Source of the DNA: an uncultured Bacteroidales bacterium
GTDB taxonomy: Bacteria > Bacteroidota > Bacteroidia > Bacteroidales > Muribaculaceae
Reading direction: 5' to 3'
Assembly: GCA_947176235.1 (NCBI GenBank)
Contig: CAMWPM010000003.1
Span: 1 to 64,000, forward strand
DNA: 64,000 nucleotides
The notes under the pieces were generated by a model, which ran no database searches, was not told the DNA's origin, and saw only the letters and a program-made list of their open reading frames with translations. The position numbers were made by a program, and so were the translations under genes. Positions 16,169 through 25,278 of the stretch are shown here, one piece after another (the stretch's first letter is position 1; the number at the start of each line of letters is the position of its first letter).

Positions 16169-17365
16169 TCACCCTCTCACATCATGCTTTTTTCCCAGCT
16201 TGTCAGCCATGTCCATCACCCTTGCCGGCGACTGTCCTGACTCCACCATCTTTGCCATATATTGGAAAAATGGATGCGAATGTTCGAAATACGACCGGTA
16301 TCCCTCACATAGATGATTCTCCCCCCCGCCGAGAAATCTGTTTTTCGGACATTCCCCGTAGCAAAGGCGGAGGTATTTACACCCCCGGCATTTCTCCGGC
16401 AAGAGTTTTTTTCTCTCAGCGAATTTGAGCATCTTCTCCTTATCACTCATGTCATCATTGATGTTGCCGATGCGGAATTCCGGAAAGACAAAGTGATCGC
16501 AACTGTATAGATCGCCGTTCTGCTCCATCATCGCCGCATGTCCGCACTCCTTGCTCAGCGTGCATAGTCCTGGCGTCACTCCAAGCATCGAAGCGAGAGT
16601 GGCGTCGAATATCTGCACAAACCTCCTGCCTACGTCATTCCTTACCCACCGGTCAAATATCCTGCATAGAAATTCCCCCCACTCTTCCGCACCCACCGAT
16701 TCCTCCGTAAGCTCTCCGCAATCGTCTGGCGATACAAGACCGCCGTTTTTCCCCCGCCTTTCCACAATCGGTGTAAACTGCAGATAACGGCAGCCGATAT
16801 CTCCGAAAAAATCATAAAACCGCTCCGGCTCCCTGACGTTGAGATTATTCACGACTGCCATACCGTTCCACTCCACGCCGTACGTCTCAAGCTTTACAAG
16901 CCCCAGCATCACCTGCTTGAACGAGCCTCCGCACCCCGATGCTCCCCTGCGGTATGCGTCATGTACTTCTTCCCATCCGTCCACCGACACCCCCACCAGC
17001 CAGCCATTCTCCTTGAAGAACTTGCTCCATGCGTCGTCAATAAGCGTTCCGTTGGTCTGTATGGTGTTGTATATCTTACGGTCGCCCGCCATTCTCTTTT
17101 CTATTTCAAGAGTTTTGCGATAGAAATTTAGCCCGGCAAGCATCGGTTCTCCCCCGTGCCATATAAAATGTACGAAGTCGCCTGATTGCAATTCCACGCA
17201 TCTCTTTATGTATTTTTCAAGTGTTTCCTCGCTCATCACTCTATGGTATCCCGCAACCGTCCTGTCATTTTTTTCATAATAATAACAGTATTGGCATTTC
17301 AGGTTACATAGTGACCCCACTGGCTTAGCCATGAAGTAGAAAGGTGAAAATTTTTCGTTTTCCAT
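16169..17365 (-). CDS. Anaerobic sulfatase-maturating enzyme (radical SAM, SPASM)
   Basis: The 398-residue protein has the radical SAM cluster motif CX3CX2C as CNLKCQYC (C20, C24, C27), followed by FIWHGGEPMLAG, the usual SAM-binding GGEP. The C-terminal half has the Cys-rich SPASM pattern (CTLSKECGH, SCDHFVFPE, CRGCKYLRLCYGECP) that binds two auxiliary Fe-S clusters. Anaerobic sulfatase maturases oxidise the active-site Ser or Cys of type I sulfatases to formylglycine in the cytoplasm before export. The sulfatase of this PUL, about 6.5 kb away, has a Ser at that position, which needs this type of enzyme. The gene appears to be a single transcription unit. High confidence in family; the identity of its client sulfatases is inferred. 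Confidence 0.95.
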   Translation of the reverse strand: MENEKFSPFYFMAKPVGSLCNLKCQYCYYYEKNDRTVAGYHRVMSEETLEKYIKRCVELQSGDFVHFIWHGGEPMLAGLNFYRKTLEIEKRMAGDRKIYNTIQTNGTLIDDAWSKFFKENGWLVGVSVDGWEEVHDAYRRGASGCGGSFKQVMLGLVKLETYGVEWNGMAVVNNLNVREPERFYDFFGDIGCRYLQFTPIVERRGKNGGLVSPDDCGELTEESVGAEEWGEFLCRIFDRWVRNDVGRRFVQIFDATLASMLGVTPGLCTLSKECGHAAMMEQNGDLYSCDHFVFPEFRIGNINDDMSDKEKMLKFAERKKLLPEKCRGCKYLRLCYGECPKNRFLGGGENHLCEGYRSYFEHSHPFFQYMAKMVESGQSPARVMDMADKLGKKHDVRG

Positions 17366-17565
17366 GAATGGTAAAGATTGCAGATGGATATTGATAATTC
17401 AGTGGTTGAGCAGTTTGATGGTATATTTGATCCCTTTGATAAGAATAAGCCTGTAAAATTAGTGATTATTGTCGTTCTTTGGTTGCCCGGTTATGTTATT
17501 TTTTCTTTTTTGAGTATGTTAACAGCAAGATGAGATGGCGATTCATTATTCCTGGAATCATCAAA
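17366..17565. other. Upstream region of the maturase gene; no gene seen
   Basis: The 365 bases between the maturase and GH88 genes hold no coding sequence I can support. The part next to the maturase is presumably its promoter; I find no clear TAnnTTTG octamer there. Confidence 0.4.
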
Positions 17566-17606
17566 ATGGAGACCGTATCCACCCAATTAGAGATACGGTC
17601 TCCTCA
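17566..17606 (-). terminator. Hairpin terminator after the GH88 gene
   Basis: GGAGACCGTATC at 17568-17579 pairs perfectly with GATACGGTCTCC at 17592-17603. Read on the minus strand the stem is followed by ATTTTGATG, a short T run, so termination of the GH88 transcript is likely but not strong. Confidence 0.65.
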
Positions 17607-17730
17607 GCCTAACAAACCTTCTTAAACCTTAAAACAATCTTACAATGTATTTGAAATTATCACAAACTCTAACCTATTTCCTTTATATAAATCTAATCAC
17701 AATATTTTTTACAGTTTGTCAGGGCGAAAT

Positions 17731-19029
17731 TCAGAACATTGGCTCCACTGCACGTTTCCCCGCCTTCACTCTCTTGTAGCGTACTAAAGCCTCCAGAAAG
17801 TAATAGTCGGCATAATTGAGCGGCGTGTCGATTTCCGAGCCGTGGGGAAGAGATCCCGTGGAATGACGGAGTATGAATCCTCCGTTCGATCCTCTCTCTG
17901 CAAGATATTCGGGCGAAGCGAGAGCCTTGAGTAATTTTTCCGCATATTCAAGATATTTTTCTCCTTCCTCGCTAATCTCACTGAGTTCGATCATTCCTGA
18001 CGCGATCACGGCTGCGGCGGATGCGTCGCGGGGTGTTGAGTCTGACTCTGGTGCATCCAGATCCCAATATGGGATCCCGTCCTCAGTGTTATTACGGGCA
18101 ATTATCATGTCTGCCACCTTCTCGGCATGACGCAGGTATCGCTTGTCACCTGTATTTCTGTACGTTTCGGTATATCCGTAAAGCGCCCATCCCTGTCCGC
18201 GCGACCATGAGGATTCATCCGCCTTCCCTTGGAACGTCTGTCTGCGCTGTCTGCTGCCGTCATCATTGTAGCTAACTACATGATAGCAGCTGAAGTCATC
18301 GCGGAAATGGTTGCTCATTGTTGTGTCGGCGTGACGGCGGGCTATTTCCGCAAACGTACTGTCTCCGGTCAGTTTAGCCGCATTGAACAGCAGGTCAAGA
18401 TTCATCATGTTGTCGATAATGACGGGATAGTTCCATGGTCCGAAATCCCACGATCTGATGCAACCGATTGACTGGTCGTAACGTCCCGCGAGATTACGTG
18501 CCGTTTTCACCACAAGCTCTCTTATTGTGTCATTTGGTGCCAGTCGGTAAGCATTGCCGTAGCTGCAGTTCACCATAAAGCCCAGATCATGTGTATCAGT
18601 CATATCCGCTACCTTGACCAGGCGGTTTGTATAGCGTACTGCCGCCTCCTTAAGGGTTTCATCCCCCGTAAGCTCGTAGGCGTACCATAGCGAGCCGGGA
18701 AAGAAACCGCTTGTCCAGTCGGCGTAACCCACCAGATACGGCTGTCGATATTCCTCTGCCGTTGGATGCTTCAGTAATTCTATTTCCGGCTTGAAGCTGT
18801 CCACCGGTATTTCCATTTGTGCAGTGAGCTGTTCCAGAGAATAGTCCGTCTTTAGTGAGCGGGGAAACAACATAGTCGAGTCATAACGCTCCGAAGCTTC
18901 CTGCAGTTGGACGGCTGACAATTCTATAGCATTGTCAAGCCATTCCATAGAATTATCGGATGATGTGTTGCCGGAATTGCACGAGCTGATTGAAGCCGCT
19001 CCGACGAGGATCAAAAGATAGTTTTTCAT
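17731..19029 (-). CDS. GH88-type unsaturated glucuronyl hydrolase, lipoprotein
   Basis: A 432-residue enzyme of the (alpha/alpha)6-barrel GH88 family, with a lipobox ending at the Cys of SISSC. Recognisable family segments are YADWTSGFFPGSLWYAYELT, DTHDLGFM (first catalytic Asp region), PVIIDNMMNLDLLF (second Asp region) and SRGQGWALYGYTETYR. GH88 enzymes hydrate the C4-C5 double bond of the unsaturated uronate that lyases leave at the non-reducing end, releasing it as an open 4-deoxy-5-keto-uronate (DKI). DKI is the substrate of KduI, encoded in the divergent operon. The start overlaps the stop of the small secreted protein upstream by 4 bases, so the two are translationally coupled. Confidence 0.95.
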   Translation of the reverse strand: MKNYLLILVGAASISSCNSGNTSSDNSMEWLDNAIELSAVQLQEASERYDSTMLFPRSLKTDYSLEQLTAQMEIPVDSFKPEIELLKHPTAEEYRQPYLVGYADWTSGFFPGSLWYAYELTGDETLKEAAVRYTNRLVKVADMTDTHDLGFMVNCSYGNAYRLAPNDTIRELVVKTARNLAGRYDQSIGCIRSWDFGPWNYPVIIDNMMNLDLLFNAAKLTGDSTFAEIARRHADTTMSNHFRDDFSCYHVVSYNDDGSRQRRQTFQGKADESSWSRGQGWALYGYTETYRNTGDKRYLRHAEKVADMIIARNNTEDGIPYWDLDAPESDSTPRDASAAAVIASGMIELSEISEEGEKYLEYAEKLLKALASPEYLAERGSNGGFILRHSTGSLPHGSEIDTPLNYADYYFLEALVRYKRVKAGKRAVEPMF

Positions 19030-19442
19030 TTCTTAATTCTGAATTTGAAGGCAAATGGTTCGTTCTTCATGCCCGCTGGCAGTGTTACAGTTGTACGTCC
19101 GTCAGCGCTTGAATATTTGAGATTCTTGTTATTTGATAATAATGTGATTTTTCCTGCTGGTTCGTTTCCTGTCCAATCAATCGTCCGAGGTAATTCCTCC
19201 CCATCTTTAAGAGTAAGGATTCCATAGATGGTATTTCCGTCTTTCGAGGCATTGAACCATATCTGACCGCAGTTATATGTAGGGACAGTGTAAGTCTCCG
19301 ACATATCGTGAACGTAGCCCTGCTCCATCACATCGTCTGCCGCGACCGGTTGCGACGAACACAACAGGCATAATGCCGGAAGAAGAAAAGTCGAGACAGC
19401 ATTCATGTTTTGAAGAGATTTCATGTTCAGGATAGATTTCAT
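19026..19442 (-). CDS. Small secreted beta-rich protein resembling the C-terminal domain of GH29 fucosidases
   Basis: The 138-residue product has a hydrophobic signal segment (VSTFLLPALCLLCSSQPVAA). About 105 residues follow, with CGQIWFNASKDGNTIYGILT and later KITLLSNNKNLKYSS and FAFKFRIKK. This resembles the small C-terminal beta-sandwich of alpha-L-fucosidases (typical: xDIRFTxxKDGxxLYAI), with no catalytic barrel. Three in-frame ATGs (codons 1, 7, 13) come from a tandem repeat that forms the 5' end, so the true start is uncertain. It overlaps the GH88 start by 4 bases. It may be a remnant of a decayed fucosidase gene or a stand-alone carbohydrate-interacting domain. I do not assign a function. 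Confidence 0.6.
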   Translation of the reverse strand: MKSILNMKSLQNMNAVSTFLLPALCLLCSSQPVAADDVMEQGYVHDMSETYTVPTYNCGQIWFNASKDGNTIYGILTLKDGEELPRTIDWTGNEPAGKITLLSNNKNLKYSSADGRTTVTLPAGMKNEPFAFKFRIKK

Positions 19443-19498
19443 GACCGGAATAGGTTTATACTCGGAATAGATTCCTGATAGGAATAGATTCCATGCTT
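19412..19498. repeat. Tandem repeat, five degenerate 17-18-bp units
   Basis: Successive units on the plus strand are GAAGAGATTTCATGTTCA, GGATAGATTTCATGACCG, GAATAGGTTTATACTCG, GAATAGATTCCTGATAG and GAATAGATTCCATGCTT. The first two are 18 bp and encode the repeated start region (MKSILN, MKSLQN) of the small secreted protein on the minus strand; the other three are 17 bp and lie in its leader, between promoter and start codon. Confidence 0.75.
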
Positions 19499-19523
19499 AA
19501 GAATTGCAGTTCTTTTACAGATG

Positions 19524-19531
19524 CAAAATTA
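19524..19531 (-). promoter_or_regulatory. Bacteroidetes -7 element (TAATTTTG) of the GH88 operon
   Basis: Fits TAnnTTTG on the minus strand, 81 bases before the first possible start codon of the small secreted protein. The tandem repeat lies between it and the gene. Confidence 0.5.
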
Positions 19532-19678
19532 CTGCGATTCCACCATTCCGTCTTTTCATTCTGTCTTTCTATCCGTCAGAATCGGCTGTCACACTTTCAT
19601 TTTTGAATAAAAAGCATTAAAAATTGTCCAAAACCCACATTGCCATAGGCAGTTACACCGGGTTTCAGAAAATTCCCC

Positions 19679-22600
19679 TCACTCCCTCCTAACCAGGTCG
19701 GACGGCGAATGACCGAAGAATTTCTTGAAACTCGTGGCAAAATACGACGGCGACCCATATCCGACCATCGCACTGACCTCCGCCACATTGTATCTGCCCG
19801 ACTTCAGCAGCTCCATAGCCTTGTTGAGTCGGACGCGACGGATGAATTCATTCGTTGATTCCCCGGTGAGGGCTTTCATCTTTAGATGTAGATTGGAGCG
19901 GCTCATGCACATCTCAGCGGCAAATGCATCCGTCGAGAACTCCGTATCATCAAGATGTGCGTTCATCACGCCGATTGCTTTTTTCAGGAACTCCTCATCC
20001 AGTGGATTGACCGCCACCTTTTCAGGCTCGATTTCGGTACTGCTCGAATAGAGAGATATTAGTCTCGCTCTCGTACGTAGCTGATTCTTTATCTTTGCCT
20101 TTAAGAGATCCATGGAGAAGGGTTTGGCAATATAATCGTCCGCCCCCACATTCATTCCGCCCATCTGGTCCGACAGCTCCGATTTTGCCGACAGCATGAT
20201 GACCGGTATATGCGACGTGCGCAGATTGCGTTTCACGGCATGACAGAGTTTCACGCCATCGACCTCCGGCATCATCACATCAGTAAGAATCAGATCCACT
20301 TTTTCCTCCTCCGCCAGCACCTCAAGAGCCTTCGCACCGTCCGCCGCTTTCAATACTCTGAATCCCCCCCCAAGAGCTTCCGCTATGTAATTCAGTATCT
20401 CACGATTGTCGTCCACTGCAAGTATTGTCGGAAGCGTTTTGTCGCTATCTTCAGTTTCATCTCCCCGACTTTCTTCGTAGTCTGTCTCCGTCATTATCGG
20501 GAAATCTTCTTTGGCAATCCCATCAATCGAAGAATCTGGCTCGCACTTATCTTCATCCCTAAGTTCCGCCTCCGTATAAGCGGATTCCGAGATTGGCAGA
20601 CGCACCGTAAACGTGGTCCCCGTGCCTTCCGAGCTGACCACACTCACGTCGCCGTGGTGAAGCTCCACAAGACACTTCACGAGTGACAGACCGATTCCAT
20701 TACCCATGGTCGAATCGTCTACCTGATAGAAACGCGTGAATATCTTATCAAGCTTATCCTTAGCAATACCGGTTCCGGTGTCGGTCACTGATATTTCAAG
20801 ATTATTGTCATCCTTTGAAAGATTTACCGTGACAGATTTCCCGGATGGTGTATATTTAAAGGCATTAGTCAGAAGGTTGTTAAGAATCAGTTCAAGATAG
20901 TCACTGTCCACCGGAAGAAGAAGCTTATCGTCAATCGTCGAGTTGAGCGCGTAACGAATATCCTTGTGTCGGGCAATCGAGCGATAGGCACTGAATATAT
21001 CATTCACCTTCTGATTGATGTTGACGTTTCTCACCTTAAGTTTTAGCATACCAGCCTCTGCCCTGCGATAATCAAGCAGTTGATTCACGATATGCAGAAT
21101 ACGCATCGTATTATTTCGCACGGCCGTCAGCTTTCCGGTAGTGATCGGATCAGGATTCGAAGAAAGAAGTTCATCTATTGGAAGGAGCATGAGAGTGAGG
21201 GGAGTGCGGAGTTCATGCGACATATTTACAAAAAATTTCACCTTCATTTCCTCCGTGCGTTGCTGGCGTTCGTAGTCGATACGCTGCAGACGCAGACGTT
21301 CCGAAAGCATCTTACGGTGCCACATCACTCTCCAGATGCCATATATGCCTCCTGCAAGTATCAGAATCCACAATGTCATTGCCCACCATGATCTGTACCA
21401 CACCGGCATAATTCTGATATCAATCGACGTTTCTTCCTCACTCAGCTTTCCGTCATTGTTGGCAGCTTTAAGCCTGAAGCGATAGGAGCCGGCAGGAAGA
21501 TTGGAGTAAGTGACTGATCTCGAACCGTCAGTGACGGGTATCCAACCCTTGTCGAGACCGTCAAGCATATAGTAGAACGTGTTTTTACCGTCGGAAGGAT
21601 AATTACACACAGTAAATTCAAGCGTGAATGAAGTCTGGGAAGAACTAAACGTAAGTTTTTCCGTCATTTCTATGTTTTTTTCAAGCAATCCGGTAGCGTC
21701 ACCGGCGACGACCGTTTTATCAAACAGACGCAGACCTGTGATAAGCACGCGGGGGGAATAGGGATTCCTCTCCATCACCGATGGATTGAACATGTTTACA
21801 CCGTTTACGCCTCCGAACATCATCTCGCCTGTAGATGTTACGAGCACACTTTTTGCCGTGTACTGATTATTATTGTACTGCGAATAATCAACAATACGGC
21901 AACTGTCTGCATCAATCCTGACAAGACCGCGGTTGGTACTTACCCAGAGATTTCCCGCTGGATCCTCCGCCATTGCATTGACTGTGTGGCTTGGCAGTCC
22001 ATCCCTCTCTCCAAGTCTGCTTATTTCCCGGCCGTCACTGTCAAACGTCACAAGCCCATCCCCGGTACCTACATGATAGCGACCGCGGGTATCCTGCATG
22101 ATATATCTGATTCCGGTAGCGCTCTCCGTAAACTCTTTTGGAAGGAAATCCACTGACGCCAGATGGCCGTCCACCTCTTTCATCACCATCAATCCGTCTT
22201 CTCCGTAGATCCAGAGCCGTCCCGAATTATCCCTGAACAATCCGGTGGAACGCGTCAGTTGTCGTGACCCTGAAGAAATCTCTGTCTCTTTTAGGATTTC
22301 GGCTTTCTTCGGATCATAGAGGAACAAACGGTTATAGGCATCAAGCCAGAGGTTTCCGTCGAGAGAAGGAATGATGGCGAAAACATTGCGGGAGGGGATT
22401 CCGGCGGAAGTGATTCTTCCGCTCTTCAGGTCGAGAACCGACAGACCTCCGATGTGAGTCCCGATAAAAGCCTTCCCGTTATCATAGTCAAAGTAAATAG
22501 CCTTGACGTCGTCTGAGCCAAGTCCGTCTTCCGATGTATAGTAGACGTATCTGTCCGTCTCAGGATCATAGACGTTAACTCCACCGCTGTTGGTGCCCAT

Positions 22601-23635
22601 CCATATTTTTCCGTTCCTGTCCTCTTCAATTACCGACACCACATTATCGTTGAGCGACGCGGGCTTAGCCGATGTTTTCTTCATCGTTCTGAACTGGCGG
22701 TTGATGGGATTATAGTAATTCAATCCCCCGAAAAAGGTTCCGAGCCACATTCCGCCCTGTTCATCACGACATAACGCTCTCACCGACGAATGAGATATTC
22801 CGTTCTCTCCAGTCGGTATCTCTGTAAGTTGCTTCCCGTCGGGACCAAGAATATAAAGACCGTTAAATGTGCCGATCCATATTCTGCCCTGTACATCCAC
22901 CGCAAGCGAACGCACGTGAGCGTCGGCGAGCGGATCATTTTTCCCTGCCACCGAAAGCCGGGTCAGACGGTCATGCACGGTATCGTAGCTGAACACTCCC
23001 TTACCCTCGGTCCCGATAAGCAGAGTCGATCCATTGACGAGCAGAGTATTTACATCCGTCATATCCGGGAAATCGGCAACTTGCGTCCCGTCACTTCTCA
23101 CAAGCCCTTTCTGTCCCATTCCAATATAAATATCATCTCCCACTACGGCAATCGCATTGACCACACCGCCTATCTCTGGGAAAACCCTTCGAAATTCCCC
23201 ATTTTCCGCATTAAGTTCCGTGAGTCCTTTGCTCGTACCTGCCATGAAAGTCGATCCCGTATTTCCTGCCACAAGAGTGCGCAGCATATTATTCTCGCTA
23301 TCCGGCATCGGATAAGCAACGAACGAATCCGCTACCCTGTCGTAACGGTACGCCGTCGTTCCTCCGGCTGCCCAGAGATCTCCGTTGATTTCCGCCACAC
23401 TTCTTATGTCACCGATCGGATAGTTCTTGAATCCATAACTGTCGTATCGGCTTATACCTTCCGGACTTGCAATCCATACAAATCCTCTCCCGTCAATTGC
23501 AATATTGTTGACCGTGGCATGAGGGAGTCCCTCTGCCGTTCCTATTTTTTTAAATGACACTTCCGATCCCGGTCCCGATGTAGCAGTCAGAGCCAAAAAT
23601 GAAATCAGGAAGAACAGTATGTGGAGACGTTTCAT
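19679..23635 (-). CDS. Hybrid two-component system regulator (HTCS) of the PUL
   Basis: A 1,318-residue one-protein signalling chain. In order: signal peptide; a periplasmic sensor of two seven-bladed beta-propellers built from Reg_prop repeats (GRGFVWIASPEGISRYD, NGKIWMGTNSGGVNVYD); a Y_Y_Y domain (FTLEFTVCNYPSDGKNTFYY); one membrane helix (WWAMTLWILILAGGIYGI); a histidine kinase with the phospho-acceptor H in NMSHELRTPLTL; an ATPase domain (DTGTGIAKDKLDKIF, NGIGLSL); a receiver domain (LAVDDN, phospho-acceptor D in LILTDVMMPEVDG); and a C-terminal AraC-type helix-turn-helix (VAEVSAMVGYGSPSYFATSFKKFFG). HTCS proteins bind a specific oligosaccharide in the periplasm and switch on their PUL. 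It sits between the two arms of the PUL, divergent from the sulfatase operon, so it probably senses an unsaturated oligosaccharide made by the lyases. Confidence 0.96.
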   Translation of the reverse strand: MKRLHILFFLISFLALTATSGPGSEVSFKKIGTAEGLPHATVNNIAIDGRGFVWIASPEGISRYDSYGFKNYPIGDIRSVAEINGDLWAAGGTTAYRYDRVADSFVAYPMPDSENNMLRTLVAGNTGSTFMAGTSKGLTELNAENGEFRRVFPEIGGVVNAIAVVGDDIYIGMGQKGLVRSDGTQVADFPDMTDVNTLLVNGSTLLIGTEGKGVFSYDTVHDRLTRLSVAGKNDPLADAHVRSLAVDVQGRIWIGTFNGLYILGPDGKQLTEIPTGENGISHSSVRALCRDEQGGMWLGTFFGGLNYYNPINRQFRTMKKTSAKPASLNDNVVSVIEEDRNGKIWMGTNSGGVNVYDPETDRYVYYTSEDGLGSDDVKAIYFDYDNGKAFIGTHIGGLSVLDLKSGRITSAGIPSRNVFAIIPSLDGNLWLDAYNRLFLYDPKKAEILKETEISSGSRQLTRSTGLFRDNSGRLWIYGEDGLMVMKEVDGHLASVDFLPKEFTESATGIRYIMQDTRGRYHVGTGDGLVTFDSDGREISRLGERDGLPSHTVNAMAEDPAGNLWVSTNRGLVRIDADSCRIVDYSQYNNNQYTAKSVLVTSTGEMMFGGVNGVNMFNPSVMERNPYSPRVLITGLRLFDKTVVAGDATGLLEKNIEMTEKLTFSSSQTSFTLEFTVCNYPSDGKNTFYYMLDGLDKGWIPVTDGSRSVTYSNLPAGSYRFRLKAANNDGKLSEEETSIDIRIMPVWYRSWWAMTLWILILAGGIYGIWRVMWHRKMLSERLRLQRIDYERQQRTEEMKVKFFVNMSHELRTPLTLMLLPIDELLSSNPDPITTGKLTAVRNNTMRILHIVNQLLDYRRAEAGMLKLKVRNVNINQKVNDIFSAYRSIARHKDIRYALNSTIDDKLLLPVDSDYLELILNNLLTNAFKYTPSGKSVTVNLSKDDNNLEISVTDTGTGIAKDKLDKIFTRFYQVDDSTMGNGIGLSLVKCLVELHHGDVSVVSSEGTGTTFTVRLPISESAYTEAELRDEDKCEPDSSIDGIAKEDFPIMTETDYEESRGDETEDSDKTLPTILAVDDNREILNYIAEALGGGFRVLKAADGAKALEVLAEEEKVDLILTDVMMPEVDGVKLCHAVKRNLRTSHIPVIMLSAKSELSDQMGGMNVGADDYIAKPFSMDLLKAKIKNQLRTRARLISLYSSSTEIEPEKVAVNPLDEEFLKKAIGVMNAHLDDTEFSTDAFAAEMCMSRSNLHLKMKALTGESTNEFIRRVRLNKAMELLKSGRYNVAEVSAMVGYGSPSYFATSFKKFFGHSPSDLVRRE

Positions 23636-23672
23636 GGTCAGAATAATTGGTATTGATTTTCTTAGAAGAACA

Positions 23673-23703
23673 CAAAGTTATAACTATTTTTGCAATCTGA
23701 CAA
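23673..23703 (-). promoter_or_regulatory. Promoter of the HTCS gene (-7 TAACTTTG)
   Basis: On the minus strand the octamer TAACTTTG (23673-23680) fits TAnnTTTG exactly, 37 bases before the start codon. TTG at 23701-23703 gives a possible -33 element with a 20-base spacer. Confidence 0.6.
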
Positions 23704-23832
23704 TTAGAAAAAGCGGGGAGAGAGTGGCTCATACAGTGGCTTTATACAAATTTTGAAGATTATTCCACAAAATCAAAACAGATGATGACAATACTTAATA
23801 ATCGGGTGAAAGCCGCTTGTCAAAATTATGTG

Positions 23833-23840
23833 TAAATTTG
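23833..23840 (+). promoter_or_regulatory. Bacteroidetes -7 element (TAAATTTG) of the sulfatase operon
   Basis: Exact match to TAnnTTTG, 32 bases before the sulfatase ATG. The 237 bases between the divergent HTCS and sulfatase genes presumably carry the HTCS binding sites; I could not define them. Confidence 0.55.
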
Positions 23841-23872
23841 CAGTGTAATAATTCAATATTTTCTGACATGAT

Positions 23873-25228
23873 ATGAGAAAGCGGTTTATCAAAGTTGCCT
23901 TGCTTCTTGCCACCACTATCAGTCTTAATGCCTCAAGACCCAACATCATCTACATCATGACCGATCAGCAGAGCGCTACGGCACTAAGCTGTGCAGGCAA
24001 CAATGATGTAGCCACTCCCAATATTGACCGGCTCGCGGCCCGCGGAGTGAGATTTACTGATGCCTATTGCGCCATGCCGCTTAGCGGACCATCACGGTCT
24101 GCCATGTTCACCGGCTACACTCCTTCGGCATCCGGAATGCAGGAAAACGAGACTCCCCTCCCCGACTCTCTCCGCACTCGCACTCTAGGTAATCTCATGG
24201 CACTTGCAGGCTATAGTAACGGATATAGCGGGAAGTGGCATGTTAACACTAATTCACTCCCGGCCGACACCGCTTTCGGGTTTGTCAATCTTCATGGTCA
24301 TAACGATGTCGGACTGGCAGAGGACGCCATTGAATTTTTGCGGCGCGACCACGGAGAGAAACCGATGTTTCTTGTCGTTTCGCTCGACAATCCTCACAAT
24401 ATCTGCGAATGGGCACGCGGTCAGAAACCTCCGTTCGCCTCAGTACCCGATGTACCTCTCGACAGTTGCCCGAATTTGCCTCCGAATTTCAACATCAATC
24501 CATTCGATGCCGATATCCTGCGCTGGGAGAGAGAAAAAAGTTATCGGCTGTATCCCACCAAAGCCTATACTCCCGATGACTGGCGCAAATACCGTAGCGC
24601 CTATTACAAGCTTGTCGAGCATGTTGATGCCGAAATCGGCAAAATAGTTGATGAGATTGAACGTCAGGGACTGTGGGACAATTCTGTGATAATATTCACA
24701 TCCGATCATGGCGACGGCCAGGGCGCTCATCATTGGAACCAGAAGACTGCACTCTGGGAAGAAGTTGCGAATGTTCCGCTCATTGTATGTATCCCCGGCG
24801 GTCCGCAAGGAAAAATCAGCAGGGCTCTCGTGAACAATGGCATTGACCTTATGCCTACAGTTCTTGATCTCGCAGACGAAAAGATACCGCAGTGGTGCAA
24901 AGGCAAAAGTATTATCCCGGCGGCTATTGATCCCTCAGCCCCCGGCGACCAAGAGTATGTGGTTGTTGAGACCAACTTTGCCCAGACGGGGGGAACCCGC
25001 GGATGGGCTGTACGGACTCCTCACTACAAATATGTGCTTTATGAAGCCGGGAAAAACCGTGAGATGCTCTTCGATATGGATAATGACCGTCTCGAAATGA
25101 CAAACCTCGCCGTGGAGGCACGTCACCACGATCAGCTTCTTCTGCATCGGCAGCTTCTGCGGGATTGGATGCAACAAAACCTTATAGGTGAGCAATACCC
25201 GTCCACTCGATTCATTCCTGTCAATTGA
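23873..25228 (+). CDS. Type I sulfatase, Ser-type, secreted
   Basis: This 451-residue enzyme has a signal peptide followed directly by the alkaline-phosphatase-fold start RPNIIYIMTDQQ, with the metal-binding D. The sulfatase signature is SGPSRSAMFTG: S71 occupies the position converted to formylglycine (C/S-x-P-x-R), so it is a Ser-type enzyme needing the anaerobic maturase encoded on the other arm. Further family features are GYSGKWHV, FLVVSLDNPHN and FTSDHGDGQGAHHWNQK (metal ligands D and H). It removes sulfate esters from a glycan, in the periplasm or at the surface. The S1 subfamily, and so the position cleaved, cannot be told by eye. It is the first gene of the plus-strand catabolic operon. 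Confidence 0.95.
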   Translation: MRKRFIKVALLLATTISLNASRPNIIYIMTDQQSATALSCAGNNDVATPNIDRLAARGVRFTDAYCAMPLSGPSRSAMFTGYTPSASGMQENETPLPDSLRTRTLGNLMALAGYSNGYSGKWHVNTNSLPADTAFGFVNLHGHNDVGLAEDAIEFLRRDHGEKPMFLVVSLDNPHNICEWARGQKPPFASVPDVPLDSCPNLPPNFNINPFDADILRWEREKSYRLYPTKAYTPDDWRKYRSAYYKLVEHVDAEIGKIVDEIERQGLWDNSVIIFTSDHGDGQGAHHWNQKTALWEEVANVPLIVCIPGGPQGKISRALVNNGIDLMPTVLDLADEKIPQWCKGKSIIPAAIDPSAPGDQEYVVVETNFAQTGGTRGWAVRTPHYKYVLYEAGKNREMLFDMDNDRLEMTNLAVEARHHDQLLLHRQLLRDWMQQNLIGEQYPSTRFIPVN

Positions 25229-25278
25229 CATTCAATAGTAATTTCTTGAAACATTATAATTAAAAACATCTCTTTATC

